Below, piece after piece: positions 1 through 5,692 of a stretch of DNA of 5,849 bases (the first letter of the stretch is position 1; the number at the start of each line of letters is the position of its first letter). Under the pieces are notes generated by a model. That model searched no databases and was not told where the DNA came from. It saw nothing but the letters and a program-made list of their open reading frames with translations. Source of the DNA: JBEKJU01 sp050011095 (GTDB lineage: Bacteria > Desulfobacterota > Syntrophorhabdia > Syntrophorhabdales > WCHB1-27); NCBI GenBank assembly GCA_050011095.1, contig JBEKJU010000259.1, forward strand, positions 1-5,849. The letters are read 5' to 3'. The position numbers and the translations under genes are program-made.

Positions 1-1217
1 TATGCGCAGAGGTCTGTCCCCACGACCTTTCCATGGCGCCAGTCTGCATGGAAGGGAGGGTGGGCCTTGTAGATCGAAATAAGATGCCCCCTTCGGCTCA
101 CGACTTTGCCTTGGAGGACATGGCCTTCAACAACAGCGATTGCTTCGCCCTGACCCGACACGAGCCAGGCACCCATCGGAGCACCTTCATGTTCTTCCCG
201 GGGTGCCAGCTCGGCGGATCGTCTCCGGAACGGGTGGAGCAGGCCTACGGTTACCTGAGGGAGCGGTTATCCGGAGGGGTGGGTCTGATGCTCAGGTGTT
301 GCAACGCACCCGCGCTCTGGGCGGGCCATGACGATCTTTTTCTGGAGGAACTGGGGACGTTGCGGAAGGAGTGGGAGGCGGCGGGCATGCCGCGGGTGGT
401 CCTTGCATGCCCAACGTGTTACAAGATATTCAAGGAGCATCTGCCGGATGTGGGGATTGCCTCCCTCTGGGAGCTTCTCGACGAGATCGGCTTGCCACCG
501 GCCCACGATCCCCGGCATGCGGGGTCGGTCACCGTCCATGACCCCTGTACCGCGCGCCTGGAGGAGGCCATGCAGGAGAGCGTGCGCAGACTCCTTCGCC
601 TTATGGGTTACAGCCCGGAAGAACTGGAGCTGGGCGGCCGCAAGACCGAATGCTGCGGCTACGGCGGACTCATGTCCTCCGCCAACCCGGCCCTCGGGCG
701 GGATGTGGCGAAGAGAAGGGCACACCAGGCGGACAACTGGGTGACCTACTGCGCCATGTGCCGCGATGCATTGGCCGTGGGGGACAGACCGGTTGTCCAC
801 ATCCTCGATCTTCTCTTCGAAGGACCGGCAGTCTGGAAAACCGCCGGGCGAGCGGGGCCGGGATACTCGGCGCGTCATGAGATGCGCGCAAGACTGCGAG
901 AGAAGATGCTTTCACACGTTTTCGACGAGGGGGAAAGAGAAATGGCAGACTGGGAGAAGATCGTCCTCTGTGTGTCTCCTGAAGCATATGAGCGCATGCA
1001 AGAGAGGCGCATTCTCCTGGAAGACGTCCGGAGGGTCATCGATCACGCGGAAAAGACCGGTGCTAAAGTCCGCAGCAAAGAAACCGGCCATTGGCTCGCA
1101 TCTTTCAGACCGGATAAGGTAACGTACTGGGTGGAGTACGAAGGGACGCGCGAAGGCTACACCGTCTACAACTCTTACTGCCACCGGATGGAAATCGTGA
1201 GCGGGCATCCGCGATGA
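1..1217 (+). CDS. Ferredoxin/CCG-domain (HdrB/HdrD-like) Fe-S oxidoreductase, 5' partial (DVU_1558 type)
   Basis: The frame is open to the first base: codons from base 3 read CAEVCPHDL, the last two cysteines of a ferredoxin 4Fe-4S motif, so the Met at base 33 is internal and the true start lies upstream. Counting from that Met, two CCG domains follow. The first has PGC (Cys58), Cys89-Cys90 and CPTC (126-129); the second has HDPC (Cys172), ECCGYGG (207-208) and YCAMC (240-243). In HdrB such cysteine sets bind noncubane 4Fe-4S clusters for electron transfer or thiol/disulfide chemistry. The first half is slightly divergent (CCNAP instead of CCGxP). Residues from about 303 to 394 form an extra C-terminal domain, with conserved-looking WVEY and YNSYCHRM, that I cannot name. 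DVU_1558-type proteins carry an upstream FAD/NAD(P) oxidoreductase domain, which would lie outside this window. It is probably cytoplasmic. The stop overlaps the next gene's ATG by 4 bp. The CCG family call is strong; its electron partner is unknown. Confidence 0.88.
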   Translation, partial: CAEVCPHDLSMAPVCMEGRVGLVDRNKMPPSAHDFALEDMAFNNSDCFALTRHEPGTHRSTFMFFPGCQLGGSSPERVEQAYGYLRERLSGGVGLMLRCCNAPALWAGHDDLFLEELGTLRKEWEAAGMPRVVLACPTCYKIFKEHLPDVGIASLWELLDEIGLPPAHDPRHAGSVTVHDPCTARLEEAMQESVRRLLRLMGYSPEELELGGRKTECCGYGGLMSSANPALGRDVAKRRAHQADNWVTYCAMCRDALAVGDRPVVHILDLLFEGPAVWKTAGRAGPGYSARHEMRARLREKMLSHVFDEGEREMADWEKIVLCVSPEAYERMQERRILLEDVRRVIDHAEKTGAKVRSKETGHWLASFRPDKVTYWVEYEGTREGYTVYNSYCHRMEIVSGHPR

Positions 1218-1426
1218 GCACGCCTCCGGAACGAAAGGGAGAAAATGAATGGACCTGCGCGACGTGCGCCGTCGGGCTTGAGCCGGCAAAGGTACAGGTT
1301 ACTTACGTGGGCTGCGGCTTCACGATCGATCTTCTCCAATGTCCCCGGTGTGGCCTTGTACTTGTGACCGAGGAGATGGCGACGGGCAAGATGGCGGAAG
1401 CCGAAAAAGTCCTTGAGGACAAGTGA
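1214..1426 (+). CDS. Small four-cysteine redox/zinc-ribbon protein (DVU_1557 type)
   Basis: A 70-residue cytoplasmic protein with two CxxC knuckles, Cys15-Ala-Thr-Cys18 and Cys43-Pro-Arg-Cys46, and a lone Cys34 in VGCGF between them. The spacing fits a rubredoxin- or zinc-ribbon-like fold holding one metal ion, and the charged C-terminal tail (about 55-70) is probably helical. It belongs by size, motif and position to the small 'DVU_1557 family redox protein' next to the CCG/dicluster oxidoreductase in Desulfovibrio. A role as an electron shuttle between that oxidoreductase and the radical SAM enzyme is inference; a purely structural zinc protein is equally compatible. The ATG lies inside the upstream stop (ATGA, 4-bp overlap) with only a weak purine-rich site (GAGCGGG) in front, so translation is probably coupled. 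Confidence 0.8.
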   Translation: MSTPPERKGENEWTCATCAVGLEPAKVQVTYVGCGFTIDLLQCPRCGLVLVTEEMATGKMAEAEKVLEDK

Positions 1427-1447
1427 GGCCGTGCCATCGGAGGAACC

Positions 1448-2140
1448 ATGTGGACCATGGAGAATACGGAAATATTTCGCGCCATAACCGGTGGGTGGCT
1501 CCGTCCTGGAGGCATTGCTCTGACGCGGGCGGCCCTCGCCCTGTGCCGCTTTCAGAAGGGCGGCGTCATCCTCGACGCCGGCTGCGGGACCGGTGCCACG
1601 TGCAGGCGCTTGAGGGATGATCATGGGATGGCCGTCTGCGGGGTGGACATATCGCAGTCTCTCCTCGGCGGTGCCCACGCGCAAGACAGCTCCCTTCGCC
1701 TCGCGCGGGCAAGCCTCGAATCTCTCCCTTTTCCCGGAGCCACCTTCGACGGGATTCTCTGCGAGTGCGTCCTCTCGCACACGGCCGCGGCCCGTGCCCT
1801 TGAGGAATTGGCCCGCGTACTCAAGCCGAAGGGGTTCCTGGTTCTCTCGGACCTTTACGTCACGGACCCCTCCGGGGTGGCGACCGGCGACGGGGCTGAT
1901 GAGGCAGAGGTCATGGGGCTCGACTGCCTGGGCCGCCTGCTGGCCGGCTGCGGCCTCCGAACCGTCCACTTCGAGGACCGCACAGCCGATCTGAAGAGGC
2001 TTTCTGCGGAGCTGATCCTCACGGGTTGCAGCCCGACCGACTGTCTAATTTCGGCTGGACCGGGCAGTGGGCACTGCGTCCCGGACAGACCCGGATACTA
2101 TCTCCTCATCGCGGAAAAGACGGGCGAGAGATGTACATGA
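1448..2140 (+). CDS. Class I SAM-dependent methyltransferase (DVU_1556 type)
   Basis: A 230-residue protein with a Rossmann-fold methyltransferase core. Motif I is VILDAGCGTGA (residues 40-50), the acidic end of strand beta 2 is GVDIS with Asp67 (ribose binding), the post-II segment is LESLPFPGATFDGILC (about 90-105), and ARVLKPKGFLVLSD (about 122-135) is the usual motif III. The arrangement resembles UbiE/Methyltransf_11 enzymes. The C-terminal third is unusual in being cysteine-bearing (LTGCSPTDC, SGHC) and holds no substrate motif I recognise. It sits 21 bp after the redox gene with GGAGGA at 1439-1444. The ATG at 1448 is taken; an ATG at 1457 (WT removed, MEN start) is a possible alternative. 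Its position between redox, C-GCAxxG-C-C and radical SAM genes implies a methyl-transfer step in the same pathway; the acceptor is unknown. Confidence 0.85.
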   Translation: MWTMENTEIFRAITGGWLRPGGIALTRAALALCRFQKGGVILDAGCGTGATCRRLRDDHGMAVCGVDISQSLLGGAHAQDSSLRLARASLESLPFPGATFDGILCECVLSHTAAARALEELARVLKPKGFLVLSDLYVTDPSGVATGDGADEAEVMGLDCLGRLLAGCGLRTVHFEDRTADLKRLSAELILTGCSPTDCLISAGPGSGHCVPDRPGYYLLIAEKTGERCT

Positions 2141-2144
2141 CCAT

Positions 2145-2150
2145 GGAGGA
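2145..2150 (+). promoter_or_regulatory. Ribosome binding site deciding a TTG start
   Basis: GGAGGA stands 6 bases before the TTG at 2157 and 24 bases before the first in-frame ATG at 2175. The spacing favours the TTG as initiator of the C-GCAxxG-C-C gene. The ATG has only GGAG at 2159-2162, 12 bases upstream. Confidence 0.5.
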
Positions 2151-2156
2151 TAAGAA

Positions 2157-2606
2157 TTGGAGCGGACGGCACCCATGAACGAACGATACCTGGACGTGAT
2201 AGCCCTTCGGGGCCGTGGCTATTGCTGCAGTCAGATAATGGCCCTCATGTTCCTTGAAAACAGGGACGAGAAGGACGATTTCCTGGTGAGGGCGATGGGG
2301 GGTCTCTGTAACGGGGTAGGCGATTCGGGCGAGGTATGCGGCTGCCTTTCAGGCGGTGCCTGCATAGTCTCGCTCGCGGCCGGAAAGGGCTCCGATGAAG
2401 AGACAGCCCATGAAGAGCTTCCGGTAATGCTCTTCGAGCTGACCCAATGGTTCGGGGAGCGGACTTCGGGCCCTTACGGAGGAATGCGATGCGATCAGAT
2501 TCTGGCCCACAGCCCGGACAAACGTGCCTGCCTCGATCTTGTGGTCGAGACGTATGAAAGGGTGCTTTCGATCCTCGATGCCCACGACGCGACTTCGGTG
2601 GGGTGA
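2157..2606 (+). CDS. C-GCAxxG-C-C family protein (DVU_1555 type)
   Basis: A 149-residue cytoplasmic cysteine-rich protein of the C-GCAxxG-C-C (C_GCAxxG_C_C) family, which is common in anaerobes and probably binds metal or an Fe-S centre; no enzymatic role is established to my knowledge. Seen here, numbered from the ATG at 2175: GYCCSQ (Cys17, Cys18), GGLCNGVGDSGEVCGCLSGGAC (Cys45, Cys55, Cys57, Cys63), then GGMRCDQIL and KRACLDL near the C-terminus supplying the last two cysteines. The central motif is CGCLSGG rather than the name-giving GCAxxG. The TTG at 2157 is chosen for its ideal ribosome site; family members usually begin close to MNERYLDV, so the ATG at 2175 (143 residues) is a serious alternative. 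It lies 16 bp after the methyltransferase, and its stop TGA (2604-2606) sits within the start region of the radical SAM gene. Confidence 0.85.
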   Translation: MERTAPMNERYLDVIALRGRGYCCSQIMALMFLENRDEKDDFLVRAMGGLCNGVGDSGEVCGCLSGGACIVSLAAGKGSDEETAHEELPVMLFELTQWFGERTSGPYGGMRCDQILAHSPDKRACLDLVVETYERVLSILDAHDATSVG

Positions 2607-2611
2607 CATCG

Positions 2612-4024
2612 ATGAGCGCCGGCCGGCCGAATCATGAACGGGAGACGAGAAGCCTTTGCCCCTTCTGTCTTCATCCTGTGGAGGGCAAGATCATTACGGA
2701 GGGGGCAGAGGCCTTTCTCGTGAAGGCCTGTAAGGAGCACGGGGTCTGGAGGGTCCCGATCTGGCGGGGCGACCCTCCCTATGAAGGATGGGCGAGACCG
2801 AAGGGTCCCGTGCAGCCGGACGTGGTCTACCACGAGATCGATCGGGGGTGCCCCTTCGACTGCGGTTTGTGTCCCGCCCATCGCCAGCATCCCTGCTCGG
2901 TGCTTCTCGAACTTACCATGAGGTGCGATTTGGCCTGTCCTGTCTGCTTTGCGGACGCCGGCGCCTCTGCCGACCCGGACCCGGACCTTCACGCAATCGG
3001 CTTCTGGTACGACCGGATTATGGCTGCGGCCGGCCCGTGCAACATCCAGCTCTCCGGCGGCGAGCCCACCCTGCGGGACGATCTCCCTGATATTATCGTC
3101 CTCGGTCGCGAAAAAGGGTTTTCCTTCATCCAGCTCAATACCAACGGTCTAAGGCTCGCGAAGGAGGCGGATCTGGCGCGGGTCCTTCGGGACGCCGGGC
3201 TCTCGACGGTCTTTCTCCAATTCGACGGCATCAGTGACGACGTCTACTCCAGGTTGAGGGGGCGGGCCCTGATGGCAGAGAAGCGTGCCGCCATCGAACG
3301 ATGCGCCGAGGCAGGACTCGCGGTGGTTCTCGTGCCCACCCTCGTTCCCGGCGTGAACACGGGGCAGATCGGCGCTATCGTCCGTTTCGGCCTGGACCGG
3401 GTGACTGCCGTGAAAGGTGTGCACTTTCAACCGGTCAGCTATTTCGGTCGTTATCCCTCCGCAGAAGGAAGGATCACGCTGCCCGAGGTCATGACGGCCC
3501 TGGAGGAGCAGACGGACGGCCTTCTCAGGAAGAGGCATTTCCTGCCACCCGGCACGGAGAACGACCACTGCTCGTTTCACGGAAGCTTCGTGGTCATGCC
3601 CGGAGGGGGGCTGATGTGTCTCACCTCTTCAAGGGGAGTTTGCTGCAGTAAAGAAGATGGCAGGCGGGGGCTGGAAAGAACTATTTCCTCGGTCGCGCGG
3701 CAATGGTCAACCCCCCTACAGGTGACCCCTGAGGCCCAAGCCGCCTTTTCCAGCATCCCCGCTGCCTCTCCAGCCACGTGGTCGGTACTGCCCCGGTCCG
3801 GTCCGGTCGATCTAGACGACTTTCTCCAAAGGGCCGCTACCCACAGCTTTTCCATCTCCTGCATGGCCTTTCAGGATGCGTGGACACTCGATATCGAGCG
3901 CCTCCGCGACTGCTGCATATCGGTCGTTTCTCCCGATGGGCGCCTCATCCCCTTTTGCGCCTACAACCTGACGAGCGTCATGGGGCAGAGGCTTTACCGC
4001 GGCAGGGATAAAGGACGACCATGA
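2612..4024 (+). CDS. trsS: Tes-like radical SAM protein, TrsS type, Cys form
   Basis: A 470-residue radical SAM enzyme rich in cluster-binding cysteines. In order, numbered from the ATG at 2612: a knuckle CPFC (16-19) with CKEHG (Cys40, His43); CPFDCGLC (Cys80, 84, 87) followed by QHPC (Cys95); the radical SAM motif CDLACPVC (105, 109, 112); GGEP (149-152); a TIM-barrel body to about 310; and C-terminal cysteines at 320, 336, 344-345, 417, 434-435 and 449 (CMAFQDAW, RDCCISV, PFCAYNL). The N-terminal layout is that of the Tes/MJ0619 branch of radical SAM enzymes, which carry auxiliary 4Fe-4S clusters. The C-terminal block matches what I remember of the family named radical SAM (seleno)protein TrsS, in which some members use selenocysteine; here no in-frame TGA occurs and all positions are Cys. 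Residues about 350-410 form a Ser/Ala/Pro-rich, probably variable linker. The ATG at 2612 has GGGGTGA before it; a GTG at 2603 (three residues longer, GTGA overlap) is possible. The substrate is unknown. Confidence 0.85.
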   Translation: MSAGRPNHERETRSLCPFCLHPVEGKIITEGAEAFLVKACKEHGVWRVPIWRGDPPYEGWARPKGPVQPDVVYHEIDRGCPFDCGLCPAHRQHPCSVLLELTMRCDLACPVCFADAGASADPDPDLHAIGFWYDRIMAAAGPCNIQLSGGEPTLRDDLPDIIVLGREKGFSFIQLNTNGLRLAKEADLARVLRDAGLSTVFLQFDGISDDVYSRLRGRALMAEKRAAIERCAEAGLAVVLVPTLVPGVNTGQIGAIVRFGLDRVTAVKGVHFQPVSYFGRYPSAEGRITLPEVMTALEEQTDGLLRKRHFLPPGTENDHCSFHGSFVVMPGGGLMCLTSSRGVCCSKEDGRRGLERTISSVARQWSTPLQVTPEAQAAFSSIPAASPATWSVLPRSGPVDLDDFLQRAATHSFSISCMAFQDAWTLDIERLRDCCISVVSPDGRLIPFCAYNLTSVMGQRLYRGRDKGRP

Positions 4025-5346
4025 CACCCCTCGATGCGTGGATCCAAAAGCGCCTCACACGGCCGCTCACGGGGGCGCTCCTCAGGGCCTATCAGTTGGA
4101 AAGGCTCCGGGAAGCGGTCTTCACCGCAAAGGAGCAGAGCCCCTTCTACCGGAAGCTCCTCCCCCGGTCCTTCGACTATCACGCCATGGACTACGCGACA
4201 TTTTCCCACCTCCCCTTTACCTCTCCCGAAGACGTGAGAAATTCCGGCATGGCGATGCTTGCTGTTTCCCAGGACCAGGTGACACGAATCGTTACCCTCA
4301 ACACGTCGGGGACCAGCGGCCGGGAGAAGCGCATCTTTTTCACCGGGGAGGACCTCGAAGCCACTATCGATTTCTTCCGCCACGGTATGACGACCATGGT
4401 CGAGGAAGGGAGAACGGTCATCATATTTCTGCCGGGTGAGCGGCCTGACAGCGTGGGGGACCTTCTCGCGAGGGCGCTCGACAGAATCGGGGTGAGGCCC
4501 GTGATCCACGGACCGATACGCGACGTTGCGGCGGCCAGGGAGGAGATCATGCGATATCCGTCCCCGTGCCTTGTGGGCATCCCCTCCCAGATCCTAACGG
4601 TAGCGCGAAGCGAAACCCTGCCGGCCATACCGAAAGGGTGGGTGGAAAGCGTGCTCCTCTCTGCCGATTATGTGCCCCTCGCCATCATAAAGGCCCTGGA
4701 AGAAATCTGGGCCTGCAGGGTCTTCTCCCACTACGGAATGACCGAGATGGGACTTGGGGGCGGGGTGGAATGCGAGGCGAGAGCCGGCTATCACCTGCGC
4801 GACGCCGATCTTTATGTGGAGGTTGTCGATCCGGCGACGGGCGAGGGCCTGGAGGACGGGACGTGGGGCGAGGTCGTCTTCACTACCCTGACGCGAAGGG
4901 CAATGCCCCTGGTGCGCTACAGGACCGGCGACATTGGAAGGCTTCTGCCCGGTCGCTGCCCCTGCGGCTCGGTGGTGCGGCGCCTCGACCGGATCAGGGG
5001 AAGGGTGGGGGCAGAGATCCCCTTGAAGAGCGGCCCGCCCTTGACGCTGCCTGATCTCGACGAAGCCCTCTTCGCCATTGATGGGGTACTCAATTATACC
5101 GCCGAGGTGGCGCGCAAGGGGGAAGCGGAGGTCATCAACCTTTCCTTCTACACCGTATCAGGCCGGGAGCGCAACGTGCGTGAGGATGCGGCGGAGGCGC
5201 TCAGAAAAGTGGAGGCACTGCGCGAGGCCTTTGCGCGAGGGAGCCTTTCTGTCGGCACGATAACGCTGAGCACGCAGGATTGGTTTACCACAGGGGTAAA
5301 AAAACGAACACTTGTTGCTCCGTTTCCGGCGGTGAGGGATGGGTGA
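4021..5346 (+). CDS. AMP-dependent CoA ligase, PaaK-like (DVU_1553 type)
   Basis: A 441-residue adenylate-forming ligase of the phenylacetate-CoA ligase (PaaK) branch, which activates a carboxylate with ATP and transfers it to CoA. Visible motifs: the nucleotide loop TSGTSG (95-100) in LNTSGTSGREKR; YGMTE (238-242), the aromatic-GxTE motif contacting AMP; RYRTGD (299-304), with the ribose-binding Asp304; CPCG (313-316), a metal-type knuckle also seen in PaaK proteins; the hinge region RIRGR (about 323-327); and GVKKRT (425-430), whose Lys427 or Lys428 probably serves as the adenylation lysine. Length is normal for PaaK, so the gene is complete. It overlaps the radical SAM stop by 4 bp (ATGA) with AAAGGA six bases upstream. 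The substrate cannot be read from the sequence; aryl acids are typical of the branch, but the neighbours suggest a dedicated pathway intermediate. It is the last recognisable member of the conserved cluster here. Confidence 0.87.
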   Translation: MTPLDAWIQKRLTRPLTGALLRAYQLERLREAVFTAKEQSPFYRKLLPRSFDYHAMDYATFSHLPFTSPEDVRNSGMAMLAVSQDQVTRIVTLNTSGTSGREKRIFFTGEDLEATIDFFRHGMTTMVEEGRTVIIFLPGERPDSVGDLLARALDRIGVRPVIHGPIRDVAAAREEIMRYPSPCLVGIPSQILTVARSETLPAIPKGWVESVLLSADYVPLAIIKALEEIWACRVFSHYGMTEMGLGGGVECEARAGYHLRDADLYVEVVDPATGEGLEDGTWGEVVFTTLTRRAMPLVRYRTGDIGRLLPGRCPCGSVVRRLDRIRGRVGAEIPLKSGPPLTLPDLDEALFAIDGVLNYTAEVARKGEAEVINLSFYTVSGRERNVREDAAEALRKVEALREAFARGSLSVGTITLSTQDWFTTGVKKRTLVAPFPAVRDG

Positions 5347-5360
5347 AGCGGGGTGGCAAT

Positions 5361-5427
5361 GCCCCTGGTCCGTGCCCAGGGCTCGCCGGACGCCGTGCGC
5401 TCTCTCAAAGGGCGCGGGACCAGGGGC
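5361..5427 (+). repeat. GC-rich inverted repeat, long hairpin after the ligase gene
   Basis: GCCCCTGGTCC (5361-5371) is perfectly complementary to GGACCAGGGGC (5417-5427). The stem continues inward: GTGCCC (5372-5377) pairs with GGGCGC (5410-5415), with one G-U pair and a one-base bulge at 5416, giving about 17 bp around a 32-base loop that can itself fold. It begins 14 bases after the ligase stop. There is no U-tract after it, so it is not a standard intrinsic terminator. It may slow transcription, stabilise the upstream mRNA 3' end, or be a copy of a dispersed palindromic element. Confidence 0.6.
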
Positions 5428-5452
5428 GACAACCGGGCAAATAGGAGACACT

Positions 5453-5500
5453 ATGCAAAACAGAGCCGGATTATCCGATCGGATGTCAGAAAGGAGGTAA
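5453..5500 (+). CDS. Possible 15-codon mini-ORF, unknown
   Basis: ATG at 5453 is preceded by TAGGAGA (5442-5448) at good spacing and encodes MQNRAGLSDRMSERR, ending in TAA at 5498. Its last codons contain a perfect Shine-Dalgarno sequence, as is common where one gene ends just before the next. The same frame is open back to an ATG at 5339 that overlaps the ligase end (53 codons in all), but that longer peptide looks like arbitrary GC-rich sequence. It resembles nothing I recognise. It may be a leader peptide, the trimmed end of a lost gene, or chance. Confidence 0.2.
   Translation: MQNRAGLSDRMSERR
5473..5484. repeat. Perfect 12-bp palindrome
   Basis: ATCCGATCGGAT reads identically on both strands. 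It lies inside the mini-ORF, 7 bases before a strong ribosome site. It could be an operator half of a regulator site, but with one copy and no recognisable promoter beside it this is only a possibility. Confidence 0.25.
5491..5498 (+). promoter_or_regulatory. Perfect Shine-Dalgarno sequence without a start codon
   Basis: AAGGAGGT is the full complement of the 16S rRNA 3' end and the strongest ribosome site in the window. No ATG, GTG or TTG follows within the usual 5-12 bases. The first candidates are CTG at 5528 and an ATG at 5532 that opens an 18-codon frame different from the coding-like one. It most likely served a gene whose start has been deleted. Confidence 0.6.
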
Positions 5501-5602
5501 CGGGCGAACAAGGCCAGGGAAGGAAGGCTGGATGAGCTTCGCTATTGTATCGCGGACAATCAGGGTTGCTACGGCCGGGTGGGACTGAACAGGCCCATCG
5601 GG
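5501..5602 (+). pseudogene. Fragment of an Old Yellow Enzyme / 2,4-dienoyl-CoA reductase-like gene
   Basis: The frame has no start codon and opens just after the stop at 5498-5500. It reads ANKAREGRLDELRYCIADNQ then GCYGRVGLNRPIG. This matches the end of the TIM barrel and beginning of the 4Fe-4S loop of FeS-type Old Yellow Enzymes (2,4-dienoyl-CoA reductase, trimethylamine dehydrogenase and relatives), typically (ADP)xxxNKAxEGRxDEIRxCIGCNQxC. The first and third cluster cysteines are present (codons at 5546 and 5567), the second is replaced by Asp, and the fourth would lie beyond the break. About 300 residues of barrel before it and all of the flavodoxin-like domains after it are missing. 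The fragment joins in frame to sequence of a different family. Family recognition is by eye. Confidence 0.55.
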
Positions 5603-5692
5603 TCCGATGTCGGCTTCGTGGGCGACCTGCAAGCCGTGCTTCCGAAATTGATCGATCGTATGAAACGGTATCGGGATGAAGGTCATCTATGA
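5594..5692 (+). pseudogene. Probable 3' remnant of etfA (ETF alpha) fused to the preceding fragment
   Basis: In the same frame as the Old Yellow Enzyme fragment, codons 5594-5689 read PIGSDVGFVGDLQAVLPKLI followed by DRMKRYRDEGHL and TGA. The EtfA C-terminus typically reads APIFxVADYGIVGDLxEVxPxLI and ends shortly after, and etfA commonly sits directly before fixC, which is the case here (TGA overlaps the next ATG by 4 bp). The FAD-binding domain and the rest of EtfA are absent. A similar pattern, IGxNRPxxVGxVGDxxxVL, occurs in the middle domain of thiamine-diphosphate enzymes such as acetolactate synthase, but those would continue for hundreds of residues. PIG may be shared by both parents at the junction, so the exact break cannot be placed. 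Confidence 0.45.

Noticed and set aside
267..878. 203-codon open frame on the minus strand
   Set aside because: It is antisense to the two CCG domains and has no recognisable motif; it is a composition-driven shadow.
1175..1969. 264-codon open frame on the minus strand
   Set aside because: It lies opposite the redox and methyltransferase genes, which have clear family motifs. The predicted protein shows no domain, and long antisense frames are expected in GC-rich coding DNA.
2143..2178. 11-codon ATG frame between the methyltransferase and the C-GCAxxG-C-C gene
   Set aside because: It is very short, its start lies on top of the ribosome site for the next gene, and it has no site of its own.
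3994..4509. 171-codon open frame on the minus strand
   Set aside because: It overlaps the start of the CoA ligase, whose motifs are unambiguous; no domain is visible in the antisense product.
5361..5430. Intrinsic terminator for the cluster
   Set aside because: The stem is strong, but the bases after it are GACAACCGGG with no U-run, so the standard definition is not met.
5347..5460. Riboswitch or tRNA-like element
   Set aside because: I compared it with remembered consensus features of cobalamin, c-di-GMP, molybdenum cofactor, TPP and fluoride classes and with tRNA cloverleaf landmarks, and found no convincing match.
5353..5535. 60-codon frame starting between the ligase and the chimeric frame
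   Set aside because: The product is basic, low in information and unlike any family. It runs through the hairpin and out of frame with the recognisable fragments. I also considered its TGA as selenocysteine, but the readthrough gives no sensible sequence.
5606..5692. Fragment of a thiamine-diphosphate enzyme (acetolactate-synthase middle domain)
   Set aside because: The motif fits moderately, but the reading frame stops just after it and overlaps fixC, which suits an etfA 3' end better. It is kept only as an alternative.
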